Below, one piece after another: positions 24,806-33,393 of a DNA stretch of 41,686 nt. The notes beneath the pieces were generated by a model. The model worked only from the letters and a program-made list of their open reading frames with translations, made no database searches and was not told where the DNA came from. Numbering within the stretch: the stretch's first letter is position 1; each line of letters starts with the position of its first letter. The position numbers and the translations under genes are program-made. The DNA comes from an uncultured Porphyromonadaceae bacterium. Lineage in GTDB: Bacteria > Bacteroidota > Bacteroidia > Bacteroidales > Muribaculaceae. Location: NCBI GenBank assembly GCA_947175645.1, contig CAMWNP010000025.1, forward strand, positions 1 through 41,686. The letters are read 5' to 3'.

Positions 24806-24930
24806 ATAATTGACTTAAAATAATTTAGAATTAATATATTTTAACATATTTTTAAACTGCAAAACAATGATATCTTAAGACCTCAAACATTAAAAAACAT
24901 TAATTTGATGGTTATTATAAGTTATTGTAT

Positions 24931-24939
24931 TATTTTTGC
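24931..24939 (+). promoter_or_regulatory. Promoter -7 box for secreted endonuclease
   Basis: TATTTTTGC matches TAnnTTTGY and lies 26 nt before the ATG at 24966. A TTTG at 24904-24907 is 23 nt upstream, slightly far for a standard -33. The 160 bp between this and the divergent promoter at 24774 is AT-rich and otherwise featureless. Confidence 0.5.
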
Positions 24940-24965
24940 GGTTCAACCAATCGAAACCTAAAGAA

Positions 24966-26642
24966 ATGAAACAAAGCATATCCACCCTTCTGACCGCATT
25001 TTCGCTGTTGCTGCTTTCATCGGTGCAGGCTGATGCCGATATCCCTTCAGGATATTATTCAACACTGAACGGCAAGAGCGAGGGAACTCTCAAGACTGCT
25101 ATCCATGAACTGCTCTACAACCACACGCTCGTGTCATCGTACTCTGACCTTCCCAAGTATTTCCAGAAAACCGACGTGCATAAGGATATAGTGCAGAACG
25201 GACACCCCATGTGGTGGGACATGTATGCTGAAATTCCACTTTACACCCCCTCGTTCAGCGGTCTGAACCGTGAACATTCATTCCCGAAGAGTTGGTGGGG
25301 AGGCAGCACTGACACACCGGCCTACACTGACCTAAACCACCTTTACCCCTCGGAAATGAAGGCCAATACGGCTAAGAGTAACTATCCTTTAGGTGTTTGC
25401 TCCTCAACCTCATTCAACAACGGGATAAGCAAGGTGGGACCTCCGGTTACCGGACAGGGAGGTGGTGCGGCAAAGGTGTTCGAACCGGATGATGAATATA
25501 AAGGAGACCTTGCCCGCGCATATTTCTATATGGTATGCTGCTATCAGAACCTGACATGGAAATATACCTATATGGTGCAGCAGAACCTCTATCCCACCCT
25601 CAACTCCTGGGCCGTGAACCTGCTGCTTCAGTGGCATCGTCAGGATCCGCCGAGTCAGAAAGAATATGACCGTAACGAGGAGGTCTACAAAATTCAGAAC
25701 AACCGCAACCCGTTCATAGACTATCCCGAACTGGCTGAATATCTGTGGGGTAACAAAAAGGGGCAGTTGTTCTACGAGAAGAACGCCGGCGGCACACCGT
25801 CAGGCACACCTAACCTGATCACTCCCGTCCAGGATATGGCACTTGACTTCGGCGAAGTGGCTCTGGGAAAATCCACCACCGCCAATCTGCTTTTCCGCGG
25901 TGAAAACCTCACGAGATCACTGACCGTGACACTCTACAAGGGTGACAAGGATATGTTCCGTCTTCCCACATCAAGCATTTCCACAAGTCTGGTCAACACC
26001 TCCTCAGGCTACAACCTGCAGATCACCTATACTCCCACGGAACTGGGCGAACACTCCACCAGTGTGCTGATTTACGACGGGGGGCTTACCGGCTCACGCA
26101 CCATAACCCTGCATGGAGAATGTCTGCCCATGCCTGTGCTTCACACGCTTACCGCCCTTCCCGCCACAGACATCACGGAGTCAGGCTATACGGCGAACTG
26201 GGAGGTGCCGGAAGATGACGTCGTTGACTATTATGTTGTCACCCGCACCCGCTACAGCAACGGCAACTCATCGGCGGAAGAACTTGTGGCCCAGGACAAC
26301 TGGCTCGAGATTGACGACTTCAACGAATCAACATCAGAAAGTTACACTGTCCAGTCAGTGCGTCTGGGTGAGCGTTCCGAGCCATCGAACGTGATATTCG
26401 TGCAACACAGCGGATTGACCGGCTTAGAAGCCGACATGACCCTTGGCACAGCCAATATTCCCGGAGGAATACGGTTTGTTTGCGTGACAACGCACTATAA
26501 TGTCGCGGTTTATGATTCGCTGGGCCGACTTGTGATGACCCTGCCTGAGGTTTATCCGGACATGGAACTGATGCTGCCATACGGTGCCTATCTCATCAGC
26601 GTGGAAGGTCAGCGACATCCCCTGCGTGTGCTGGTGAAATAA
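24966..26642 (+). CDS. Secreted endonuclease I with fibronectin-like and T9SS-type domains
   Basis: A 558-residue exported nuclease. After the signal peptide (about 1-22) comes an EndA/NucM-type endonuclease I domain (about 25-270). It carries the His-Me finger residues H104 in NREHSFPKSWW and N124-H125 in DLNHLYPSE. A DUF1573-like or Ig-like domain follows (about 285-385, DFGEVALGKSTTANLLF), then a fibronectin type III domain (about 395-475, GYTANWEVPEDDVVDYYV). A C-terminal sorting domain ends the protein (VAVYDSLGRLVMTLPEV). It probably digests extracellular DNA. The ATG at 24966 is chosen over 24936, which lies within the promoter. Confidence 0.85.
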   Translation: MKQSISTLLTAFSLLLLSSVQADADIPSGYYSTLNGKSEGTLKTAIHELLYNHTLVSSYSDLPKYFQKTDVHKDIVQNGHPMWWDMYAEIPLYTPSFSGLNREHSFPKSWWGGSTDTPAYTDLNHLYPSEMKANTAKSNYPLGVCSSTSFNNGISKVGPPVTGQGGGAAKVFEPDDEYKGDLARAYFYMVCCYQNLTWKYTYMVQQNLYPTLNSWAVNLLLQWHRQDPPSQKEYDRNEEVYKIQNNRNPFIDYPELAEYLWGNKKGQLFYEKNAGGTPSGTPNLITPVQDMALDFGEVALGKSTTANLLFRGENLTRSLTVTLYKGDKDMFRLPTSSISTSLVNTSSGYNLQITYTPTELGEHSTSVLIYDGGLTGSRTITLHGECLPMPVLHTLTALPATDITESGYTANWEVPEDDVVDYYVVTRTRYSNGNSSAEELVAQDNWLEIDDFNESTSESYTVQSVRLGERSEPSNVIFVQHSGLTGLEADMTLGTANIPGGIRFVCVTTHYNVAVYDSLGRLVMTLPEVYPDMELMLPYGAYLISVEGQRHPLRVLVK

Positions 26643-26685
26643 ACTTTTCGCCTGTGCCGTTGTTTTTCAAGAAAAAACAGATATT

Positions 26686-27039
26686 ATGGAATCAACAAGA
26701 CAAGCAAAAATAGCACGACTGCTACAGAAAGAACTGAGTGAAATATTCCGTCAGCAAACCGCAAAGACCCACGGGGTGATAATTTCCGTAAGCCAGGTGA
26801 GGGTATCGCCTGACCTGAGCATCGCACGGGCATATCTCTCGGTTTTCCCTTCTGACAAAGGAGAGGCCATGCTTGAGAGCATCAACAAGAGCGCCAAGAC
26901 CATACGTTACGAACTGGCTCAGAAGGTACGCTTCCAGTTACGCAAGACACCGGAACTGTTCTTCCACCTCGATGACTCGCTCGATTACATAGAAAACATT
27001 GATAATCTCCTGGGCAAAAAGGAGGGTGAACAGGAGTAA
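26686..27039 (+). CDS. rbfA: Ribosome-binding factor A
   Basis: A 117-residue KH-like protein needed for maturation of the 30S subunit and processing of the 16S rRNA 5' end. Family features are the start RQAKIARLLQKELSEIF, then VSQVRVSPDLSIARAYLSVF and LRKTPELFFHLDDSLDYIENI. Length is normal. It lies 43 nt after the endonuclease gene and 30 nt before the LolC/E-like permease gene. No promoter box was recognised in the short gap. Confidence 0.95.
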   Translation: MESTRQAKIARLLQKELSEIFRQQTAKTHGVIISVSQVRVSPDLSIARAYLSVFPSDKGEAMLESINKSAKTIRYELAQKVRFQLRKTPELFFHLDDSLDYIENIDNLLGKKEGEQE

Positions 27040-27069
27040 ACACCCCCTCTGCAACCACACCGCCGCTGA

Positions 27070-28266
27070 ATGATTTTCCCGCTTAGAGTAGCCTGCCGCT
27101 ATCTGATTTCAAAGAAGCAGCACAACGCCGTGAATATCATATCATGGATATCACTGGCGGGGGTTGCCGTTGCCACCATGGCTCTGGTTGTGGTTCTGTC
27201 AGTGTTCAACGGTTTCAACACGCTTGCCCTGAAACAGTTGTCACGCATGGATCCCCCCCTGTCAGTGACCCCGGTCAAGGGTAAGGTGATAGGCGATGCC
27301 GAGTCGCTGGCCATGAAGATTGCCGCGCTTGACGGCGTTAGCGCCTCCATGCCTGTGGTGCGGGAGCAGGCTCTTGCACGTGCCGGAACAAACCAGATGC
27401 CCGTTACCATAATGGGGGTGACGGACAAGTTCATATCCGCCGCACGCATCGACAGTATCATAATCGACGGCGAGCCGCTGCTTAAAGAGGAAGCACCCAT
27501 GACCGCCCTTTCATCGATAGGGGTGGCTTTAGGTACCGGAATACGCCCCTCATCGATTTACCCGCTGGAGGTATATGTTCCGCGGCGGACAGGCAGAATC
27601 AACACTGCCAATCCCTCCGGTTCGTTCAGGGAGGAGTATTTCCATGTAGCGGGAGTGTTTCAGGTGGAGCAGGACACTTATGACACAGACCTGCTGATCA
27701 TTCCGCTCGATGCCGCCCGCCAACTGCTTGACTACACTACGGAAGGGTCGGAAATTGCGGTGTTCACTGATCAACCTGAACATATCCGTAAAAAGATTGA
27801 GGCAATAGCCGGGAAAGATTACGTTGTCAAAAACAGGGTGGAACAGCAGGATCAAGCGTTCAAGATGATCCGGACCGAGAAATGGATTACTTTTCTGATG
27901 CTCGCCTTTATCCTTATAATAGCCTCGTTCAACATCATTTCCACGCTTGCCATGCTCATAATTGAGAAGCAAGGCAACAGCAGGATCCTGTCAGCCATGG
28001 GAGCAACCCCACGCCGGATTAATCAGATTTACATAATCCAGGGGTGGCTGATAAGCGTCACCGGAGGAGTAATCGGCATCATTGCCGGAGCGGTTCTCTC
28101 TCTGGTGCAGGAGCATTACGGAATCATCAGATTAGGGTCGGAACATGTGTCGAACCTGACCATATCGGCCTATCCGGTGGAATTGCATTTCTCCGATATA
28201 CTTATTGTGGCTGGCATCACGCTTATGATAGGTGTTTTCAACGGAGTAATAGCCACACGCCGCTGA
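27070..28266 (+). CDS. FtsX/LolC-E-like ABC permease
   Basis: A 398-residue inner-membrane protein with the MacB/LolCE layout. It has an N-terminal helix (about 22-46, ISWISLAGVAVATMALVVV), a periplasmic MacB-PCD domain (about 47-265) and three C-terminal helices (about 273-300, 320-345, 370-392). The conserved SRILSAMGATPRRINQIYIIQG is the coupling segment to an ATPase. In Bacteroidota such proteins sit next to rbfA and are annotated as lipoprotein-releasing permeases. No ATPase gene is adjacent, so a LolD-like partner must be encoded elsewhere. Specific function is inferred from family. Confidence 0.88.
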   Translation: MIFPLRVACRYLISKKQHNAVNIISWISLAGVAVATMALVVVLSVFNGFNTLALKQLSRMDPPLSVTPVKGKVIGDAESLAMKIAALDGVSASMPVVREQALARAGTNQMPVTIMGVTDKFISAARIDSIIIDGEPLLKEEAPMTALSSIGVALGTGIRPSSIYPLEVYVPRRTGRINTANPSGSFREEYFHVAGVFQVEQDTYDTDLLIIPLDAARQLLDYTTEGSEIAVFTDQPEHIRKKIEAIAGKDYVVKNRVEQQDQAFKMIRTEKWITFLMLAFILIIASFNIISTLAMLIIEKQGNSRILSAMGATPRRINQIYIIQGWLISVTGGVIGIIAGAVLSLVQEHYGIIRLGSEHVSNLTISAYPVELHFSDILIVAGITLMIGVFNGVIATRR

Positions 28267-28341
28267 CCGGGCATAGCATACAGGCGGATTGAGGCGGCAT
28301 CGGAAGGGTAATGTTAATTAATCTAAAATACGGTAAAGAGG

Positions 28342-28374
28342 TTGATTTAACCCTTTCAAAAGTGTTATATTTGT
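28342..28374 (+). promoter_or_regulatory. Promoter of the small-protein pair
   Basis: TTG (28342-28344), 21 nt, and TATATTTGT (28366-28374) match the Bacteroidota pattern. The ATG at 28397 follows 22 nt later. Confidence 0.6.
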
Positions 28375-28396
28375 AGAACCAACAATCTCTTATACC

Positions 28397-28720
28397 ATGA
28401 ATACGATTGACACCTCAAAGAAACTATGGTCAAAAATCAGCGAGTGGAGCATGCGCGCAGGAGTTGCATCGGCCCGCCCGGTAATGCTTCTGTACTTTGT
28501 GATGACAGACACCACCAAACCCTTGCGTCTGCGAGCCGCCATAGCCCGCAAACTCCGCAGGATGTTCGCTGCGGATAGCATCGACGTTGTTCCCGCTCTT
28601 GTCCAGGGTGACTCCACGTTCTCCATCTCCCGCAAATATATCACTCCCGAAATAGAGCAACGCACAGACTCCATTCTGGGACGTCTGACCTCATTCCACT
28701 CCCCTTTTAGTTTCAAATGA
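28397..28720 (+). CDS. Small protein, possible divergent DUF1232/YkvA-like
   Basis: A 107-residue protein. By eye, its layout follows Bacteroidota DUF1232 (YkvA) proteins: an N-terminal AG..SARPVMLLYFVMTD helix, KPLRLRAAIARKLRRMF, and DSIDVVPALVQGD in place of the family's SPIDLIPDFIPGLG. The second helix of the usual domain and its acidic pair are missing, and the hydrophobic stretches are weaker. It may be a degenerate or repurposed copy. It has a good promoter and overlaps the next gene by 4 nt, so it is very likely a real, translated gene. Family assignment is tentative. Confidence 0.6.
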   Translation: MNTIDTSKKLWSKISEWSMRAGVASARPVMLLYFVMTDTTKPLRLRAAIARKLRRMFAADSIDVVPALVQGDSTFSISRKYITPEIEQRTDSILGRLTSFHSPFSFK

Positions 28721-29064
28721 TAAAACAAGCATTGTCAGTTTCCTTACTGGCCGTTTCCTTGGCAGCGCCGGCGTACGGAAGTCAGCGTGAAGCCGACAGG
28801 CTGATGCGCGAGGCCGACAGATATCAGCGTCAGGCCGACTCATACCGCCGCGAAGCCGAACGCGCACAGGCCGATGCGGAAAGCGCACTGCAGTCTGCCC
28901 TGACGGAGACACGCCATAACAACATCTCGCGTGCCCGCACATATATGTCCAAGGCCACATCGGCACTCTCACGCATGGAGTCAAAGAACAGATCGTTCAA
29001 CGACTATAAGCGGCGAGCCGATAATTACCGCCGCAAAGCCGAGGCGGAACGCAGGAAACCTTGA
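28717..29064 (+). CDS. Exported coiled-coil protein, function unknown
   Basis: A 115-residue protein with a signal peptide (MIKQALSVSLLAVSLAAPAYG). The mature protein is almost entirely charged helix. Five seven-residue units (EADRLMR, EADRYQR, QADSYRR, EAERAQA, DAESALQ) indicate a heptad coiled coil at about 25-60, with a second helix near 75-112. It has no cysteine and no catalytic motif. It is translationally coupled to the preceding small protein. A periplasmic structural or spacer role is only a guess. Confidence 0.7.
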   Translation: MIKQALSVSLLAVSLAAPAYGSQREADRLMREADRYQRQADSYRREAERAQADAESALQSALTETRHNNISRARTYMSKATSALSRMESKNRSFNDYKRRADNYRRKAEAERRKP

Positions 29065-29107
29065 CCCGTTGAGCCTGTCAACAACCAATGTCCAATCCAC
29101 AGCCACT

Positions 29108-30775
29108 ATGAACTTACAGATATTCTGCACCAACACAAACAGTTACATTGAGTGTTCCGGAGGGGAATCGCTCCTTCAGATTTATGAGCGCATCCGCAAC
29201 CAAATCCCTTTCAACCCCATCTGCGCCACTGTAAACAACAAGACGGAGAACCTGTCATTCTGCCTGTTCGCGCCAAAAGTGGTTGAATTCCTGCCGGTGG
29301 AATCGGCTGTAGGGAACAGAGTTTATATACGCTCGCTCTGCATGCTTCTGTTTGCGGCGGTAAGGAATCGCTTCCCCATGGCCACGCTCAAGATTGAACA
29401 TTCCATTTCCCACGGCTATTTCTGCCGACTTATTGGTGTGGAGACACTCATAGGGCCTGAAACGGTAGAGGAACTACGCATCTGCATGCTGCATCTGGCC
29501 GGCAGGGATATCCCGTTCGAGCGTAATGAGAAACTCCGCAGGGATGTGATCGACATTTTTGCGGAAGAGAACCTGAAGGACAAGGTAATGCTGCTGGAAA
29601 CCCGGCGCGACCTTTATGCCGGCTATTACACCATGGACGGGACCGCGGACTCTTATTACGGACCGCTGGCACCCTCGACGGCCCATCTGAAAGTGTTCAA
29701 TCTGATTCCGTATCAAGACGGAATGTTGCTTCTTGGTCCCGACCCGAAGAATCCGGCAGTGGCGGCCACTCCGGTGCCACAGGAAAAACTTTTCAATGCT
29801 TTCACGGAATATCTGCGCTTCAACAACATTATCGGCGTGAAGAATGTAGGTGAACTGAACCGTGCCGTGGAGGAGAAACGCACCGAAAATCTGATAAATG
29901 TGGCGGAAGCGCTGCACGACAAGAAAATTGCAAGCATAGCCGATGAAATCACCCGCCGCTACCATGCGGGTGGTGCAAGGGTGGTGCTGATTGCCGGTCC
30001 ATCATCATCGGGAAAGACCACCTTCACCAAGCGTCTGGCAATTTATCTGCTCACCAACCTGCTGGTACCCAAGATGATATCGCTTGACGACTATTTTGTG
30101 GACCGGAGAGTGACACCGCGTGACGAAACCGGTGACTACGACTATGAATCGCTATACGCGCTTGACATACATCTGTTCAATGAGCAACTCTCAAAACTGA
30201 TAAAGGGTGAGGAGGTGGAACTGCCATGCTACAACTTCGAGACAGGCACACGCTCGTTCAAAGGTAACCGCATCAGCCTGGATGATAACTCCATACTGCT
30301 GATCGAGGGTATCCACGGACTCAATCCTGAACTTACGGCCGAAATCGCTGATGAAATGAAATACAAGGTTTACGTTTCGGCTCTCACCACACTTGCCATT
30401 GACAACCACAACTGGGTCCCCACATCAGATAACCGCCTGTTACGCAGGATTATTCGTGACCACAAATATCGCGGCACTTCACCTCTGGAAACCATCCGCC
30501 GATGGCCCAGCGTGCGCCGTGGCGAGGAAAAATGGATATTCCCTTATCAGGAAAACGCGGACTCCATGTTTAATTCCTCCCTGATTTTTGAACTTGGGGT
30601 TATGAAGCAATATGGCGAAGAATTGCTGAAAACGGTACCTCACGACACCCGGGAGTACACTGAGGCCAACCGACTGCTTAAGTTCCTGAGTTATTTTTCA
30701 CCGATTCCGGAGAAAGCCATTCCGCCAACGTCGCTCCTCAGGGAATTTCTTGGAGGAAGTTCATTCAAATATTGA
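29108..30775 (+). CDS. Nucleoside kinase with ThrRS-like N-terminal domains
   Basis: A 555-residue protein. The N-terminus (MNLQIFCTNTNSYIECSGGE) resembles a TGS domain, followed by a threonyl-tRNA-synthetase editing-like region (about 60-230, HSISHGYFCRLIG). The C-terminal part (about 285-500) is a uridine-kinase/phosphoribulokinase fold with P-loop GPSSSGKT at 297-304 and SLDDYFVDRRVTPRDETGDYDYE-type substrate residues. It probably phosphorylates uridine or cytidine. The ATG at 29108 is chosen because the frame upstream from 28931 overlaps the coiled-coil gene and lacks family similarity. It ends 15 nt inside the convergent ApbE gene. Confidence 0.88.
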   Translation: MNLQIFCTNTNSYIECSGGESLLQIYERIRNQIPFNPICATVNNKTENLSFCLFAPKVVEFLPVESAVGNRVYIRSLCMLLFAAVRNRFPMATLKIEHSISHGYFCRLIGVETLIGPETVEELRICMLHLAGRDIPFERNEKLRRDVIDIFAEENLKDKVMLLETRRDLYAGYYTMDGTADSYYGPLAPSTAHLKVFNLIPYQDGMLLLGPDPKNPAVAATPVPQEKLFNAFTEYLRFNNIIGVKNVGELNRAVEEKRTENLINVAEALHDKKIASIADEITRRYHAGGARVVLIAGPSSSGKTTFTKRLAIYLLTNLLVPKMISLDDYFVDRRVTPRDETGDYDYESLYALDIHLFNEQLSKLIKGEEVELPCYNFETGTRSFKGNRISLDDNSILLIEGIHGLNPELTAEIADEMKYKVYVSALTTLAIDNHNWVPTSDNRLLRRIIRDHKYRGTSPLETIRRWPSVRRGEEKWIFPYQENADSMFNSSLIFELGVMKQYGEELLKTVPHDTREYTEANRLLKFLSYFSPIPEKAIPPTSLLREFLGGSSFKY

Positions 30776-31768
30776 GCGAGTACCAAACTCACTGATATGA
30801 TATTCTCCTGAAGGTGTGGCCGTCACAAGCATTATCCACACGTCGGGCAAAGCATCGGCCATCTGCGCTACGGCAACCGTGTCCACGGCCATAACCGCTG
30901 TGGCAAGCGCGTCAGCGAGCATACACGAAGGAGCCACCACCGTAGCGCTCAGGGTTGACGTGTCCACCGGCCTTCCGGTAACGGCCGATATGGTGTGTCC
31001 GAACGATTTCCCGGAGTCATCCTTACGGTAGTTACGGTAGTTCCCAGATGTCGCCACGCCACAATCAGTCAGGTTTATGACAGATACCGCCTCAACCGAG
31101 CCCGGCGCTATCCCCTCACGCGGAGCCTCTATTCCTATGCGCCATGGCTTCCCTTTGCTGTTTCTGCCTGAAAGGGCTATCTCTCCGCCGATCTCAACCA
31201 TGTAGTCAGTGCATCCGTTTCGGGCCAGCATACCCCCTATTTCATCACACGCCAACCCCTTGGTGATGGAACTGAAGTTGAACTCCGTCAGCGGGCTTTT
31301 TTTAATTACAGTGCCGTCAGCGGTTATGTCACATCCGTCTATCCCAACTGACAAAAGAGCCTCGGCGATCATGCTCTCGTCAGGAATGGAATCGGAATTG
31401 CGGTAACCGAAGCCCCAGAGATTGATCAGCGGTGAAAGCGTGGGGTCATACATTCCTCCGCTCAGACGGCTGACTTGGCGGGAACACTCCAACACTTTCC
31501 GCAACAGACTGTCGGCCTTCACATCCTCTCCCCTGTTAACGGCAGAAATGAGCGATGAGTCGTTAAAGGGTGACAGGGAGAGTTCCACGCGACGCATCAC
31601 CGAGCGGATTGAATCGTCAAGATTTCGTCCGCTGTTGTAGGTTACATGAAATGTGGTGTTCCAGACCGCCCCGTTAATGCTGCGGTAACTGTCAGGACCA
31701 CATCCGGTCAATGTCGCAAGAACTGCCAGGAGAGCCGTAAAGAGTATAGATTTGCTTATATTTTTCAT
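30761..31768 (-). CDS. apbE: FAD:protein FMN transferase (ApbE family lipoprotein)
   Basis: A 335-residue enzyme that attaches FMN through a phosphoester bond to threonine in target proteins such as NqrB, NqrC and RnfG. The lipoprotein signal ends at C23 (LATLTGC), placing it on the periplasmic side of a membrane. Family motifs are visible: VWNTTFHVTY near 36-45, FNFSSITKGLACDEI, YMVEIGGEIALSGRN, and the metal-binding end STLSATVVAPSCMLADALATAVM. No Nqr or Rnf genes occur in the window. A -7 box (TAAATTTGC) lies at 31862-31854. It shares its 3' end with the nucleoside kinase gene. Confidence 0.93.
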   Translation of the reverse strand: MKNISKSILFTALLAVLATLTGCGPDSYRSINGAVWNTTFHVTYNSGRNLDDSIRSVMRRVELSLSPFNDSSLISAVNRGEDVKADSLLRKVLECSRQVSRLSGGMYDPTLSPLINLWGFGYRNSDSIPDESMIAEALLSVGIDGCDITADGTVIKKSPLTEFNFSSITKGLACDEIGGMLARNGCTDYMVEIGGEIALSGRNSKGKPWRIGIEAPREGIAPGSVEAVSVINLTDCGVATSGNYRNYRKDDSGKSFGHTISAVTGRPVDTSTLSATVVAPSCMLADALATAVMAVDTVAVAQMADALPDVWIMLVTATPSGEYHISEFGTRSIFE

Positions 31769-31853
31769 AAGTAGAAGTTGAAAATTATTTTATATTATCA
31801 AGCAGATGTTGTTTCTACTAATTTTCAACATATACTTAATACCGATGATTTAT

Positions 31854-31908
31854 GCAAATTTAACAACTTTATTTGAACTAACGGTAACGGATAATGTTTT
31901 ATCTTTGT
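31854..31908. promoter_or_regulatory. Divergent promoter pair for apbE and the DJ-1-like gene
   Basis: The minus strand carries TAAATTTGC at 31862-31854, reading toward apbE. The plus strand carries TATCTTTGT at 31900-31908, reading toward 31991. Both match TAnnTTTGY, but neither has a well-spaced -33 element. The plus leader would be about 80 nt. Confidence 0.5.
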
Positions 31909-31990
31909 AAATTAATTGCAGGGCACATCTCCCTGATAACCGAAATTCAAGTGAACAAAAGCCATTAACTCACCATTAACTCAACTGATT

Positions 31991-32575
31991 ATGAAAGTAT
32001 CTTACCTCTTTCTTGCCAAGGGATTTGAAGAAATAGAAGCCATCACTCCCATTGACGTTCTTCGCCGTGCGGGGATGAATGTGAAAACCGTGTCGATCAC
32101 TGACGACCGTAACGTCACGGGTGCCCATGGTGTTTCCATCAAGGCTGACATGCTTTTCAGCGACTGTGTATTCAACAGCGACGAGATTGAGTGGCTGATA
32201 CTTCCGGGAGGAATGCCCGGTGCGGAAAACCTTCATAATTTCAGTCCACTCAACGACCTTATTCAGGAACATGCGGCAAACGGGGGTAAGATAGCGGCCA
32301 TATGCGCCTCACCCGCTGTGGTTCTGTCTCCGCTCGGTATCCTTGACGGTCATGAAGCAACCTGCTATCCGGGCTTCGAGAAGATGTGCCACAAGGAGGT
32401 TAAGATGCGTGACCAGCGTGTGGTTGCTCTTGAAAAAATCATCACCGCCAACGGACCTTCATCGGCTCTCCACTTCTCACTGGCTATTGTCGCCAACACA
32501 ATGGGTGAAAGTGTTTCCCAGGAGGTTGGCTCAGGTATGCTTTTCTACACAAAGTCAACTAACATGTTCTTCTAA
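31991..32575 (+). CDS. DJ-1/PfpI family protein (YajL/ThiJ type)
   Basis: A 194-residue class I glutamine-amidotransferase-like protein. The nucleophile elbow AAICASPAVV carries C105, and the acidic residue that tunes it lies in FEEIEAITPIDVLRRAG near the N-terminus. PGGMPGAENL and YPGFEKM are further family blocks. DJ-1/YajL proteins are linked to protection against oxidative and carbonyl stress; the exact reaction remains disputed. It has its own promoter, divergent from apbE, and a strong hairpin terminator at 32598-32638. Confidence 0.92.
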   Translation: MKVSYLFLAKGFEEIEAITPIDVLRRAGMNVKTVSITDDRNVTGAHGVSIKADMLFSDCVFNSDEIEWLILPGGMPGAENLHNFSPLNDLIQEHAANGGKIAAICASPAVVLSPLGILDGHEATCYPGFEKMCHKEVKMRDQRVVALEKIITANGPSSALHFSLAIVANTMGESVSQEVGSGMLFYTKSTNMFF

Positions 32576-32597
32576 GAACAATATATGATATCCAACC

Positions 32598-32638
32598 CAA
32601 GAGGGTGTGTCGACATTTGCGTCTGACACACCCTCTTG
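32598..32638. terminator. Bidirectional hairpin between convergent genes
   Basis: CAAGAGGGTGTGTC (32598-32611) and GACACACCCTCTTG (32625-32638) form a perfect 14-bp stem with a 13-nt loop. It lies between the DJ-1-like gene (plus) and the kinase-like gene (minus) and can serve both. No strong U-tract follows. Confidence 0.65.
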
Positions 32639-32701
32639 CGGTTTCCCGGATTTGTTCTGATTCAACTCTCCGAGGATAATGACAGCAGGGACATGAGGCC
32701 C

Positions 32702-33358
32702 CTACCGGTCATCTCTCTTTTCCGGCACGGGTTCAATGCCGTAACGTCGGCGGATATATTCCGCTATAATGGCTACGGCATCCTCCATTTTGATTTTTGA
32801 GGAGTTGAAGGTAAGATCATAAGATGTTGCGTCGCCCCAACGTTTTTCTGAATAAAAATTATAGAAATTAGAGCGTAACTTGTTGATTTTACGCGCTTTC
32901 GCCTCCGCTTCCGCAACACTTTTGCAGTCTCCTCGCCTGAGTATGCGCGCCACGCAGTCGGGCATTTCAGCATGAACGAAGATGTTGACCGTCCGAGGAT
33001 GATCACGCAGAATGTAGTCAGCCGTACGCCCCACGATTACGCATGGTTCCTTTTCCGCCAGTTTCTTCATGAACTCGCTCTGCTGATTGTAGATTACCTC
33101 GTCGCTTATGGTATTTTCACAACCGCACAGCACGGTGGGGTTCATGCCGAGATTGAACGCGAACATTCCGTTGAGAAATGAAGGGACGCGTTCATCGGCA
33201 TCCTCAAAGAGTTCGGGATTCATGCCGGCGTGCCGGGCAGCCTCGGTCAGCAGTTGTTTGTCATAGAACTTGATTCCGAACGTGGAGGCTATCAGTTTGC
33301 CCAGTTCACGTCCGCCGCTGCCGAATTGGCGTCCGATTGTGATAACGTAGTTTTGCAT
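32702..33358 (-). CDS. Cytidylate kinase-like protein
   Basis: A 218-residue P-loop kinase with the motif GRQFGSGGRELGK at 9-21, matching the cytidylate-kinase-like family common in anaerobes. These proteins are distinct from true Cmk, and their substrates are mostly untested. Other features are RTADYILRDHP near 114-124 and the lid-like RRGDCKSVAEAEAKARKIN. The end is rich in charged residues. It is the last gene of a leftward run (HAD phosphatase, aroB, this gene), with 35 nt between aroB and its start. Confidence 0.88.
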   Translation of the reverse strand: MQNYVITIGRQFGSGGRELGKLIASTFGIKFYDKQLLTEAARHAGMNPELFEDADERVPSFLNGMFAFNLGMNPTVLCGCENTISDEVIYNQQSEFMKKLAEKEPCVIVGRTADYILRDHPRTVNIFVHAEMPDCVARILRRGDCKSVAEAEAKARKINKLRSNFYNFYSEKRWGDATSYDLTFNSSKIKMEDAVAIIAEYIRRRYGIEPVPEKRDDR

Positions 33359-33393
33359 GGTTGGAGGATTATCTTTGGAATGGGAATGTTAAA

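Noticed and set aside
28931-29107. Upstream extension of the nucleoside kinase to 28931
   Set aside because: The extension overlaps the coiled-coil gene out of frame and resembles its shadow. The TGS-like domain starts at ATG 29108.
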